Below are positions 46,651-57,752 of a DNA stretch of 64,000 nt, piece after piece. Each line of letters opens with the position of its first letter. Position 1 is the stretch's first letter. The translations under genes were made by a program, and so were the position numbers. The stretch comes from Marsupella aquatica. Its lineage: Eukaryota > Marchantiophyta. The notes under the pieces were generated by a model. That model ran no database searches, was not told the origin of the DNA, and saw nothing but the letters and a program-made list of their open reading frames with translations. The stretch is from positions 29,202,001-29,266,000 of the forward strand of contig OZ316892.1 of the NCBI GenBank assembly GCA_973895155.1, written 5' to 3'.

Positions 46651-48208
46651 TATGAGTCTTAATGTCATGGCGAACGGGTCTGAGCTGAGTCCACAGCAGT
46701 ATTTGAGAATTCAAAAGCTGCTTCGGAAAAGCCCTGAGTCAAGAGCGGAGTGTCAATCTGAGAATGCAAACGTTGGTTTACACCAAACCACACTTTCTGG
46801 GTCAGATGTAAAAACTGTCGAGAGGGAAAAGAAAAGTCATTGATGCAGCCCTTACACAACCCATCCGGCAACACGATGACCACACCTATTGCTCATGTAT
46901 CCTGGATATCCCAAGCCAGGGCTCGTCCTCACCTTGAATGTATCTCATACTGGCATGTCGATCTGGTTGGGAATTACGTTCTATTACGTTCTAACCTATG
47001 GAACGAACCTATGGGCCAAAGTGAAATCTACGGACGTAACCTGGGGCCAAGAGCACTACAGTGTCATCGTGCATGGCATGGCGAATGCTCTAAAAGCTAC
47101 TCGAATACCGTGCAAGTCTATGACCATGCATAACACGCAGATAAAAACTACTAGAGTAGTAGTACTGTTCTATTTAGGAGCAGCTCCACCGGCCCAGAAG
47201 AGAAAGCCAGAATTCGGGTCAGAATTGTGACAATCGAATACAACAGCGGTCGTCAATAGAGCGGGTTTAGACGGCAAACTTCCACACCGAAATTGGTATT
47301 TCCTTTGGAATAAAAAGTGACGGTCTTGTATTTCCACACCCAGAGGACGAACACCTTAGAGTCGCTATTCCCTTAGTTAGTTTACAAGTCGAGTTTGAAG
47401 ATGCTCCAAGCTCTCAGCTCGGCAAAGTCGAGATCATCAGGTTCAATTTCCCGTCACTGGATGTTGGTGAGGGTCCTAAGGTAAGATGTGTGTGAAAAAG
47501 AGAAAGTCCAGCAGACCTTTTTCTCATTTATTATTGAAGCTTGATGCAAGCAGGAGCTTCTATATCGCGCAATCCAGCTAGAACTCCGTTCATGCCCTCT
47601 ACTTCTAAGCTTAGCCTGAAAGTAAATAAAACATTATAACAATCTGGTTAAAAATGGGGGATCATATGCTTATTACTGACAGGGGAAAAGGCTAGGGAGG
47701 AAGCCAATCCTAACAAATTACCAATCAAAACGTCAACCAAAAAGAGATTACATTGTCAGATACACCCATCAGCCATTTTGTGCCCTTCTCCCAACAAAAC
47801 ATTTTCACAACTTATCAGGTACCACCCAGTTTAAATGATAAGACTTCCTCACTCACACATAACATAGCGAGAATAAGAACACTTCCTTATCTCACTTGAA
47901 ATTCTGTCTTTTATTGGCTGAACTATGTTCCGCCATGTGATGGGGACCAAGAAAGTCCCCCAAGATAAGTTTGTTTGCAATACATAAAGACTCCAATACT
48001 GTTTCACTTTCACTTGTTCTAAAGAGTCAACAAACCTGTTCATGATGCATGTATTTAATTTATACATATTACTATTGAGACAAGACCGTAATGACTTAAG
48101 TAGGAATAGGAAAGATGAAGGAAACATTTATTTCATTTGTCTTTTGTGTTTATTTAATTTTTTTCTCTTTTTTAATTTTCTCTTTTTTTTCCCTTTTATG
48201 TGTAGCTA
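46651..48208. other. flank of the third unit, then unassigned sequence
   Basis: 46860-47600 is related to 44100-44740, so it continues the duplicated segment. Near 47640 the homology breaks and resumes near 50530, which places a transposon-rich block of about 2.9 kb inside the unit. No gene recognised. Confidence 0.5.
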
Positions 48209-49796
48209 AAGCCCAGATGGACTGCTAGGTTGTCTCCATCTATCCCCATGGACTCTGACAAGGGACAGACCATACTACACATAATCATTAGACAGTTTAA
48301 CTGCAAATGGATGGTGAATTTTGTCATTAATTGTCCACCTATATTTCTGTCAAGGTAAGAAAATAATGTGCACCAAGGTAATAACATAACACCAAAAACT
48401 GAAATTAAGAATATATAATTATGAAATAGAGAATGAAGATGCACATTTAACATTTCCTTTAGTTTCAGTAGCAGCAAAGTATTTGAAGTGCTCCTTGTAA
48501 CAAGAGCAGTTGTATATGAACAACATGATTTCCGATAGCTCTGCAGCAAAAAAGACGCTCTTTATGACAAGAACATTGCTCTCTAAAAAATATGATTCAT
48601 CAATAATTATCCCCAAAAGAAAAAAAATCTTAAGTAGCTCTATAACAATAAAATTAGTCAAAATATTTTTTATAGCAAGAGCAATGGTCTCTGAAAAATA
48701 GGATTCCACAACAACGCTCATGTAAATTAAAATTTCTTTTAGCTTCACAATGGAAAAATCTTGGGTCCTCATTTCTTTTCTTCCGACCCACCGCATGCGA
48801 AGAAGTTAGGGGTTTTTAATTCTAATGCGTGGAAAACTTTACAATTGTGTTGAAGAAATATAGGGGCATTTTAATCCAATTTTAAGAATTATAAGAACTA
48901 TAAGGTTTTTTAATATCAAAAGTGAGAATATTCCATAAAGTTAGGGGTAAAAAATATAGTAAAAATCAACTTTATTTTCTTAAGTTTTAGGGTGTTATTA
49001 CTTGTAAACTCCACACGTGATATGGGCCCCCAGGGAAAAATGACTATATTTCCAATAACAAGCAATGCTCTATAAAAAATATTTTGCAGCAACATTTCTG
49101 GAAATTGTAACTATAATCATTCCCTAAAGTATAGATGCCCTAGAATCTATGTAAAAAAATTGTAATCTATATGTGACAATTGAGCTTATTTGGGCGCCAC
49201 CTGGCCTCCTTGGTGGGAATTGTCTCCTTGGCGCATGAGTCGCTGCTTGCTTCCCCCCCTTTGCAGGGCTTTTGAATATTAAAAAATATTTTTGAGTAAA
49301 TTAAGTTCATTTGTTTTTTACCATTGGGCAAACTACTTAAGGGGTATGAATAAAAAAGGAAGCACTCAATCTATTCAAAGTTTCATCTACTTTGAATAGA
49401 TGAAATTTTATAAGGTCTTTACATAAGAACCAAATTAAATGTACTTTAAATGTTATCTTTTTATTAAACTCTTAAAAATAGGTAGATTAATTATGTGGAG
49501 GGGAAGTGTATTGGGAGAAAGCAGCGAAGCTCTCAATAAAAAAATGCTTAATATTTTTAGGATAGAAGTGGTTACAGATAAAATTTATGGATAGAAGTGC
49601 AGATATTTTTAGGATAGAAGTAGTTAGAGATAAAATTTATGGATAGAAGTGCAGATTTGGTTAATGACACTGTACTTTATGGACAGAAATGTAAATAGCA
49701 ATGTCCCACCACACTTTTCTGTTTTGATCCAGTCAATGCAGGTTTGGTTTATCCATGAGAGCTTCACTAACAACATGCAAGTCCATCCAGGCTTTA
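48209..49796. mobile_element. TIR element family X, copy 2 (about 1.6 kb)
   Basis: Ends AAAGCCCAGATGGACTG (about 48209) and its inverted counterpart GTCCATCCAGGCTTTA (about 49781-49796), as in copy 1 at 15359-16379. Internal subrepeats of about 110 bp share AACAAGAGCAGT / CAAGAACATTGCTCTCTAAA / CAAGAGCAATGGTCTCTGAA. A further subrepeat pair with GATAGAAGT, AGATAAAATTTATGG lies at 49560-49650. It is longer than copy 1 partly because of a nested arm (48757-49040). Confidence 0.7.
48757..49040. mobile_element. solo arm of the long-inverted-arm family, nested
   Basis: Matches the right arm of the 10993-14739 element in order: TTCTTTTCTTCCGACCCA, then AGGGGTTTTTAAT, AATCCAATTTTAAGAATTAT, AAAGTTAGGGGTAAAA, TTAAGTTTTAGGGTGTTA and CACGTGATATGGG. 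The block orientation is that of the right arm. Confidence 0.65.
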
Positions 49797-50529
49797 ACTT
49801 CCTTTTATGTTAATGTCATTTATTTCTCTTCTTCCTTTTTCCTTGGAAGAAGGGTGGCCATTAATATTTTTTCTTGGGAGAAGTATGGATTAAGCACTTA
49901 CCAAATTGTTTTCAAATTGAGTCTAATTCTCATCCATTACCAATAAAACAGTCTCTCACATAAGTAAACTGAACTGAATTGAATATTTGCTCATTGAATA
50001 TTTGCTCTTTTAAGTTCAGCCTATTGTGAGGAAACTCTCTTTGGTCACAGGCCGGGTTTATCTTGCTTTGCCAACTGCTGCTAGGTATTGTTGTACCAAC
50101 ATCCTCATGGCAGTTGTTATCCAACTCCCAACCCTTTGTCCTCGCCCTCCCCCGCCAATAATAACAACACTTTTACAATGACACCATTAACTAAAATATA
50201 ACATTTTCACAACAATAATCACCCTGGAACCAAAATCATCAGACTTCAGCAAACATATTACACAAATAATACAATCAAGAGTCACACTTTCTTGTTTCAA
50301 TTGCAATTTTTTACCTCTACATGACATTTGTGCAACACACTGTCTGCTATTGTTGCACAAACAACAGCATGACCAAAATAACAGCATGGTCATAACAATC
50401 TTCACCTGTAATTGTTTCACCTTGACATTTTTATGTCAAGCACTTGTATTGTTGCAAGAACTACATTGTCACACCCACCACATCATTGCAATGACAATAG
50501 CGCAACACACAAGCCATGAGCTACAGTAG
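49797..50529. other. unassigned spacer
   Basis: No gene recognised. CAATG/CAACA words recur at 50160-50510 (ACAATGACACC, CACAACAATAATC) without a clear period. Confidence 0.35.
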
Positions 50530-50697
50530 TTAAGTATGATTAGACCTTGACTTGGACACTCCTGGAATTTGAATTTTTATGTGACTTTAGTCCTTTCACT
50601 TTGAACTCTTGAACTGCAGAAAGTTTCCAAGAGGCTTAGGAGTTACTTTGATAGATTGATTGAAAATGTAAGCAAGAATATTCAAGGATAGAATAAG

Positions 50698-51185
50698 ATG
50701 GCTGGTGGATCTAGAGAATCTGCACAATCATTGTGCCCAATAAGCAAATTTGAATCACACAGTATTGGAACAATTACAATCAAAGTCAAGCTTGCTCAAA
50801 ACCTGGAAAGTAATTCGATCGTCAAGCTTGCGTTCTCCGACATCTTGCGACATCTTGATTACTGAATTAATCTGACACGGACCTCAATTTCACCCAATTG
50901 ATCGGAAGCTACGTTAGTCTTCCGATCGAGAACTGCAGTTTAGATGTCTTCACGACGTGTGTTTTTGGTCGGATTGATACGACGGAAAAGCATAGGCAGC
51001 GGCTTAACGACAGCTTATTCAGCTGCTCGATCAAGCCAGGCGAACTGAGAGCTCAAGTTATCCTACACTACTCGCCGATATGGTTTCAGCTCTACTGTCG
51101 ACTGAGAACTGTCGACGACCAGCCAAGCTTCGTAATTCAGAACAACGAGGTAGCCACCGGGAAGTACAATTGTTTGGGCAACTAG
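50698..51185 (+). pseudogene. unrecognised small gene, frame broken once
   Basis: An ATG at 50698 opens a 56-codon frame (MAGGSRESAQSLCPI..., ending ...KLAFSDILRHLDY and a stop). A second frame, open from about 50871 to a TAG at 51183-51185, begins SDTDLNFTQLIGSYVSLPIE and continues for about 104 codons. The junction carries CGACATCTTG twice in tandem (about 50838-50857). The sister copy at 45.1 kb has one copy and an unbroken frame there, so the duplication most likely broke this one. The implied protein is about 160 residues with no signal peptide or membrane segment that I can see and no family I know. An intron at the break is the alternative. Confidence 0.5.
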
Positions 51186-52618
51186 ATTTGCCGCAGAGAT
51201 GGGTCGGACGTACTACGTATCTCCAACCTAAGCTATGGAACAAAATCCAAGCTAATTGATTCTCGAGCAGGCTAGTTTGTCTATCCAGAGAACCCCACGT
51301 ACTGAGGTTGGACATGCATCATCCAAGCAATGGACAGTCACGAAAACGGACCATTGTTACACAAAGTCGTCCACTAGCTCTGCCGCACAACGTTTCCGGC
51401 CAACGAATGACATATTCCTTCAATTCGTTCCTTCGTTTCGATCGAACCGTCGCCCTCGATTCCAACAGTCGCGCCTGTTCGACTCGAACCACGATGAATC
51501 CAACCGAGAAGTTGATTAGTCCGAGTATATTTAAGGCAGTCTCCGATCCGGGCTCTCCCATATATATGCCGGCACAAAGGTGAAGACGGTCGCCGAGGTA
51601 TTGCAGTGGAGGAGGATGAGAGACAACTCAAGCCACGATGAGTGTTGCATGTGCTCCGCGAAGGGCTGACTCGCTCGCTCGCTTGAGCACATTGGCATAT
51701 GAATCAGTACTTGTTATATTACAAAACGTATTGCTTTTTCATTGTTGCAGGATTGGCATTGATGTACATGTGTATCGGGGACTGGACTAGATCACTCCCC
51801 TAGATTGGGCTACAAGCTCGAGGCCCGATGACATAGTAACTTGTGCCGTCAATATACTAATCATTGATCTGGATTGTTGGGTGCTACAGGATTTCTGTTG
51901 CTTCAAGGAGCCCCACCTTTTAAACCTGTCAAGAATCGGGATTGGCAGAAAGCGCTTGAGTTTCCGTTTGTCCGAATCTACTAAATTAACAGCAAATACT
52001 AGATGGATTGCTAGCAAAGAGTTTGAGATTTTCCAATCCAGACGTCGGACGGTGCTTGCAATTTTCGACGTACTAACCATTTCTTCTGCTAGAGGGTTTT
52101 GTTTTGCAGGATGTTTTAAATTCCCGCTAATGTTTATGAGCTTCGGATATATCTAGATTTACATTACGTATTCGATTCAACAAAGGTTCGGGACTACGAG
52201 ACACCAAACATCTTAAACCCGCATAGATCGAGAGATATATCGATCGAAAGACGAAGAGGAAAGCTCATATGGATCAATGGTTTAATGCGTCTTACAGGAG
52301 CACCCAATTAGTTGGGATGGGCTATTTGTTCTCGGTCCGATCTCTCTGTTTCAATTTGTACTCTTAGATTTTGTCTGACTGTACATGATAGATTAGAATT
52401 CTTGTACAAACTAAAGGTGGAGACACGAGACCGTGTTCTGCCTAAACCCACCTTTAGAGGTCATATCGATTTGAATAATTGCATTGAGTTTTGAATTGCT
52501 TTGATCATAATTAGTGACAGAGCGAGAGCTCAGCGTAAGGTTTAGATAGACAAAACCCAATAGATCGAGGGTTTCTGGGATTTTGGCGAGAGGGAGAGAT
52601 CGATCGAGGATAGAGAAA
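51186..52618. other. spacer and probable promoter of the 198-codon gene
   Basis: No supported gene. Overlapping short frames at 51256-51631 on both strands show no family features. The last 150 bases before 52619 are probably the 5' leader of the next gene. Confidence 0.4.
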
Positions 52619-53215
52619 ATGAATGCTATAGAGGCTAAGCCCTCTCCACACAAGTACCCATGGTGTGGGGTCTGTGTGAGCAAGAACTCGGAGCACGAGA
52701 CCACAAAGGAATGGCTGGCAAGAGAAACCAAAGAGCTAGAGGGCAGAGAAAAAGAGGCTCTGGTAATGCTAAGCGAGACGATGGGGCGCATATACCACGA
52801 AGGGCACGGCACAATCCGATGGGATCACGAGAAGAAAATGTTCCTCGTAGCGCTAGAGCGGCTCTACAAGGAGCGGACCAACCGGCGAGAGCTCGTGAAG
52901 CTGCTCCGCTTCTCGGTGGAGCTGATGATGGATCTCGTGCCGACGTTCCGGGGGCTGAGGGTCGACATCGTGCGGGAGCAGAAACGCATGTTGGAGGGGG
53001 GCAGATTCACGCAGAGGCGAGTGCAGAACGGCATGATTCAGTGGTTCACCAACAGCATGCCCAACAAGTGCTTCATCAGGCTGGCTGAGGTGCTCCGAGA
53101 CACGGGCATTGTCACGCAGCCCAAGATTTTCCCTGCTGACATTCAAAACCTGCACTGCATGGGAGGGAATGACATGCCCAAAATTCTGCCATACTGCCGT
53201 CCCACAGCTTTCTGA
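52619..53215 (+). CDS. unrecognised single-exon protein of 198 residues
   Basis: Starts at the ATG in GAAAATGAATGC; an in-frame TTG further upstream is not used. The N-terminus has WCGVC (a single CxxC pair), followed by a strongly charged helical stretch rich in E, K and R (about residues 25-60, TTKEWLARETKELEGREKEA) that could form a coiled coil. The rest is mixed, with RRELVKLLRF, MIQWFTNSMPNKCFIRLAEV and a short PKILPYCRPTAF end. No signal peptide or membrane segment is evident. Codon use is GC-rich compared with its surroundings, which supports a real gene. I do not recognise the family. It stands alone, about 4.5 kb from the next gene. Confidence 0.75.
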   Translation: MNAIEAKPSPHKYPWCGVCVSKNSEHETTKEWLARETKELEGREKEALVMLSETMGRIYHEGHGTIRWDHEKKMFLVALERLYKERTNRRELVKLLRFSVELMMDLVPTFRGLRVDIVREQKRMLEGGRFTQRRVQNGMIQWFTNSMPNKCFIRLAEVLRDTGIVTQPKIFPADIQNLHCMGGNDMPKILPYCRPTAF

Positions 53216-56200
53216 TCCGATTCATTGATTGACTCATCACGATATTCATCCAATCACATCGAAAGATTCGGTAAAAGTCTGATCGATTGATTGAGTGATT
53301 GATGATAATCGTCATCATCATCAATCAGAGCAAAGATTCAATATATACCCTTCTGTACCCCAAAGCAAACCAACCCAATTAAACCCAACCAAACCAAACC
53401 CACAGACCACGTTTTTAGGCACTTCCAGTAAAGCACAGTGGCTCGTTATTAGGGCTCCATAGCTTTGTGGTCAGAATTCGGAATGATTGTCTGACGGCTC
53501 GAATGGCAGCGGACCGGATTCAACTTCTCTTCTCACCTGAATCCATCGAGGTTAAGCTTGAGTATAAATCAAAGACGGCCATTACAGGTATCAAAGTAGT
53601 AGACTCTCCCTAAGTGCATATTCTTGGGAGGCACACATTCCTATATTCTTAATATCCCTATTGCACTGTTAGAGTCATAAACTGTGCTTGTTCTTTTTTT
53701 GGCACCAGGGAAAGGCTACCTTTCCAAACAAACAAAATAAAAAGTAAGTAAAGGCACAATTCTTATAGTCATGCACAAGCTTAGATGGGATCTCCCCTAA
53801 ACCTCCAAAGCTTGGCTGAGATTTGGGAATGATTTGTGTGGATTGCTAAAGCTGACTTAGTACTCTAAGGTCAGGTGAAATCCTAGTTAAAATGTCTGTT
53901 TTAGCTTTTCTGCAAGCTTAGGAATAGAAAAAAAGGTTTGGATGGGAGATCCCAGCTGGCATATTCTTAAGAGCAAAACTGTATGACTTTTTTACTTAGT
54001 TTAATACCCTTGGAGCAACATAATTGCATTAACTCTTGGAACATGCTTGGAAGAGCATAATTCTGTTGTTGCATAGGAAGCATCTCCTCATCCCAAGGAT
54101 ATGCGCATAGGGCGTGTCTACTGTCTGTTGGTAGTCAGAAAAATTGATGCATTGCTTGATCTATTCTATCTTTGTCAACAAATTAAATTGCAACCTAATC
54201 GTTATGGCATACAAGCACACCCACTATCTAGAATTGGAAATTCACTTTCACATGCCTTCCAAGGCAGGGAGCATAGATCTCCCACTATCAAAGTCTGATC
54301 AAAAGAGATTTGTTCAGCTTGAGGTACACTTGGGGGAGCTTACTTGTGTATACTATGTAAATTACCAAGAGGATCTTGAAATCACAGATCACTTGGGGGA
54401 ATTTTTAAGAGAGGGATTATGAGATTCGTGAGATCATAGATGAGGTTGGTAAAATCCCAATCAAGGGCAAAGGAGGCATATGTACCACCTCAATGGTGTA
54501 CATAATTTATCAAAACTGAGCCTGCAAAACCTTAATCCAATTTTAACTAGGGTTGTGGGATAGTTAGAATTCCACCATAGGAAACTTAATGTGTAGGATT
54601 GTACACATACCCAAAAACCACATTAAACCTTGCAGGAAACACCTGAGAACCTACCTTGCACATATAACCCATCACCCACAAAACAAACTGGCAGTAGGAC
54701 CCTGGCCTAACCTTAGACAACCTTAAATACTAACCAGGAAAGTTTATCCTCAATTTCTCTAATGTTTGATTTGTAAGTATAGCCCCGAGTATAGCTTTAG
54801 TAATCAATGTGGAAGAACAAAAAATTCCAGCAGTCACTGGTTCCCTTAAGAGGAATAAATTAGTTGAAAAAACTTCCCAACTCATGGGAAGCAATTAAAA
54901 TAGTTAGGAATTCTAGTGGTGACTTGCAATGGAGGTACTTGCTAGGCTGGTAATACAAGTGGATGGAGACAAAAAGGTAAAGCATACAAGGCTTCCCAGG
55001 AGGTCATCAAAGGCATTGCAAAACTTACCCAGATCTGAGCAATGTGGTAACTACCCAGACACTAAGGAGTGATTGGCTAATTTGAGTGATTTGCAACTGG
55101 CAAAGAGGTAGTGGCACTAGAAATGGCAATGGAAGGTAAGACAAGGTAAGAAGCCATCGCAAGACACCAAGGTAGAAACCAGAAATGATGACTTCCCACA
55201 AAAAAATGGGACTGGCAGATTAGTTTGGCTGTGAGTTTGGCTCCAGAGCGTGTGCCTGGTATAACTAGTGGTATGGTTATTGGTACCCTGTTTCGAAGCC
55301 AAGGGCAAGTTTATCCCTGTAGCCAAGGTTAAGACTGGTAATGCTGTAAGGCCCCCCACTTTGAAAAAAAGTGTGGATGGGCCCTGTTTATATGCTTAAT
55401 TTCAGCCTATTTTCAATGCTTGGAATAAGAATTTTATTAGTTCATCCAGTCATTCCAACATTTCCTTACTTATTAAACGTTTCTAACTTTATCTAACCAT
55501 AATGGGGAATGCAAACACTGTGTCTCTTTTGTTTTGAGGGCAGGGGGGAGGGAGCATGGCATTTAGTTTCTGCATTAATCTAAGTAATTCCAAGACCAGT
55601 GGCACGATTGCCTACGTTGAAAGTGCTATTAATTAAAATGCTTCAACGAGGCAAGCTGGGCTCTTGAAATACTAGTTATTTGATCATGTTAAAATAGTCT
55701 GTAGGTTCAAGGGAACATTGTGTTTAGACTAACTATTAGCCTTTTTTAGGTGTTTGTATGAGCGTAATATGGTTCCAGCTGTGCCCAATGGATTGATTGT
55801 AAGGTAAATCCTAGTTTGTTTTTTATCAGCAACTCGTTAAGGATTTGAGCTGGTGAAGAACTAGCTCACAAAGTATACTAAGTTGAGGTTGGATTTTCTC
55901 TCTGAGTAGCAGAACATAAGCTGGACTAACTTGTACTGGCTGGCTGGTCATATTACTATTTGAGTCATGTTAGAATGTAGTTTGCTGGGTGTCCAGCTAT
56001 TCCATTTCGATGGGTTCTCGAGACTTTGGACCAGTGCGGAATGGCATACCTCAACATGCCAGGACTGCACTGTTGCATCTAAATTCTATGGAGGCATTAG
56101 TGAATGAAAGGATTGGCCTGGCACGATGTAATGAGAGCGGAAGAGCTCAGGAACTTTCCAAAAGCAGCAGTCTGCTCTGATCATGTCACGCATGCAGAGT

Positions 56201-57752
56201 TTGCTGCTGAAAATGTTGTCGGTACAACATCAGCGATGGCCATAGTTGCAGTAGTCAAGTGGTGCATGGAGGATGCAGCACCGGATTACCAGTAGGGTAG
56301 ACTATTTATAACAAGGCACTAGCAGACTTGAGTTCTATACAGTGACCTTTGAAAACTTGTGTGGAAATTTCTTTCATCAGTGTGGCGGTTCCATAGAACT
56401 GAAGTCCACCTGGAAGTCTGGAGTGGTGGGCCGGTTGCCACCTGCAAAGTTACGAGACATCCAAACTGGGTTCCAATGATTTCATCGCAGATTTGAAGAG
56501 GCTGTTGAGAGTATAAATGAATTCTAGTACTGAAGTAATGGTAGCATGATGGAGAGACACAAAATTGACTTGTCCAATAATAAAGTCGTTGGTTATGAAT
56601 ATGGTTCACCTGCCATAACCCTATGAATGGGAACATAAACCCCCATGTCCTTCATGACCTTCATGGACATCCCAATCCTGTCTTGAACATCAATTTGCAC
56701 CACTGTTAGATTTTGTGTTACATTGACAATGTCAGCAAAACCCTCGGAGAGCAACAAGAGATTGTACAAGCTTTCCATTTTGCATTTGCTTCAAGCTGGT
56801 CCAGTGGCTTTTCTGCATACTTTTCTATAATAGACAGTAAGCCAATCTCGCCAATCTCATCAATGCTATCCTCATGTGATTCTTAGAGTGCCTGCTTCTC
56901 CCATCTTCTCAATTGCCGAGCCACACCATCGTAAAGACCAATACAGATTGGAGGCTAGACATGATGATCTGACATCTCATCTAGCCGGTGTTAAAAACAC
57001 GGGCAAACCTGATGTAAAAAATGTACAGAAAGTGGGATATTGAGGATGCCAAAACATTACAAGAAGCTACATGTACGTGGTAGAATTGAGGTGAATGACG
57101 AGCAGGGTCCATGTAGAGATTGCCACGGAAGCCGAAATATCGAGATCAAGAGATGCACAGAAAAGGAGGAGAACACGTTCGAGAAAAAGAAGCTCAAAGA
57201 AAATGCCTTCAGAGACTAACAAGACAAAATGGCTGATGCGACAGGTAGAACAACAATAAGCTTATTAAATAGGGAAAGATATGCAGAGAGATGGATTTTG
57301 ATGCAGCTCCTTTGATATTTTATCATCTTAATAACTATTTGAATATGTCATGACTGGGCATATCTTCGCTACGACTTGCGAACTCAATACAACATAGCCA
57401 ACGCCACTCATTTCCAATGTAAATAAAAAATTATCTTTCTCCATGAGAAAATCAACGAAGACAACTTGAGCCATATCACACTGTTCAATCAAATACTTGT
57501 ATATCAACATATCTATATATACTACCACCTGCGCTGTGGAACTCTATAAAGCGATTGTTTCCAAGATGATCAAATTGGCTTTGATACAGAAAATAGTATG
57601 TAAATTCCTCTTCGATAGGAATACCAATTCACAAAACACATGCCTCGGTTGTATCCCTCAAATCACTTTCTGTTAGCCAATTGAATGGCAGCTGAAATTG
57701 ATCTATTGTCTGCAACCAACATCGAAGTACACCAAGAACGTGGATGACAACA
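53216..57752. other. 4.5-kb gene-free stretch
   Basis: No supported gene or clear repeat. Open frames at 54144-54422 and 55989-56295 (plus) read somewhat protein-like but have no motif or splice partners that I can identify. The last 400 bases before 57753 probably hold the 3' untranslated region of the methyltransferase. The CAATCATC/GATGATGATTGA palindromic text at 53220-53330 follows the stop of the 198-codon gene. Confidence 0.4.

Noticed and set aside
52660-53088. 142-codon alternative frame inside the 198-codon gene
   Set aside because: Low-complexity, R/A/G-rich translation in the +1 frame of a GC-rich gene; the main frame has an ATG and balanced composition.
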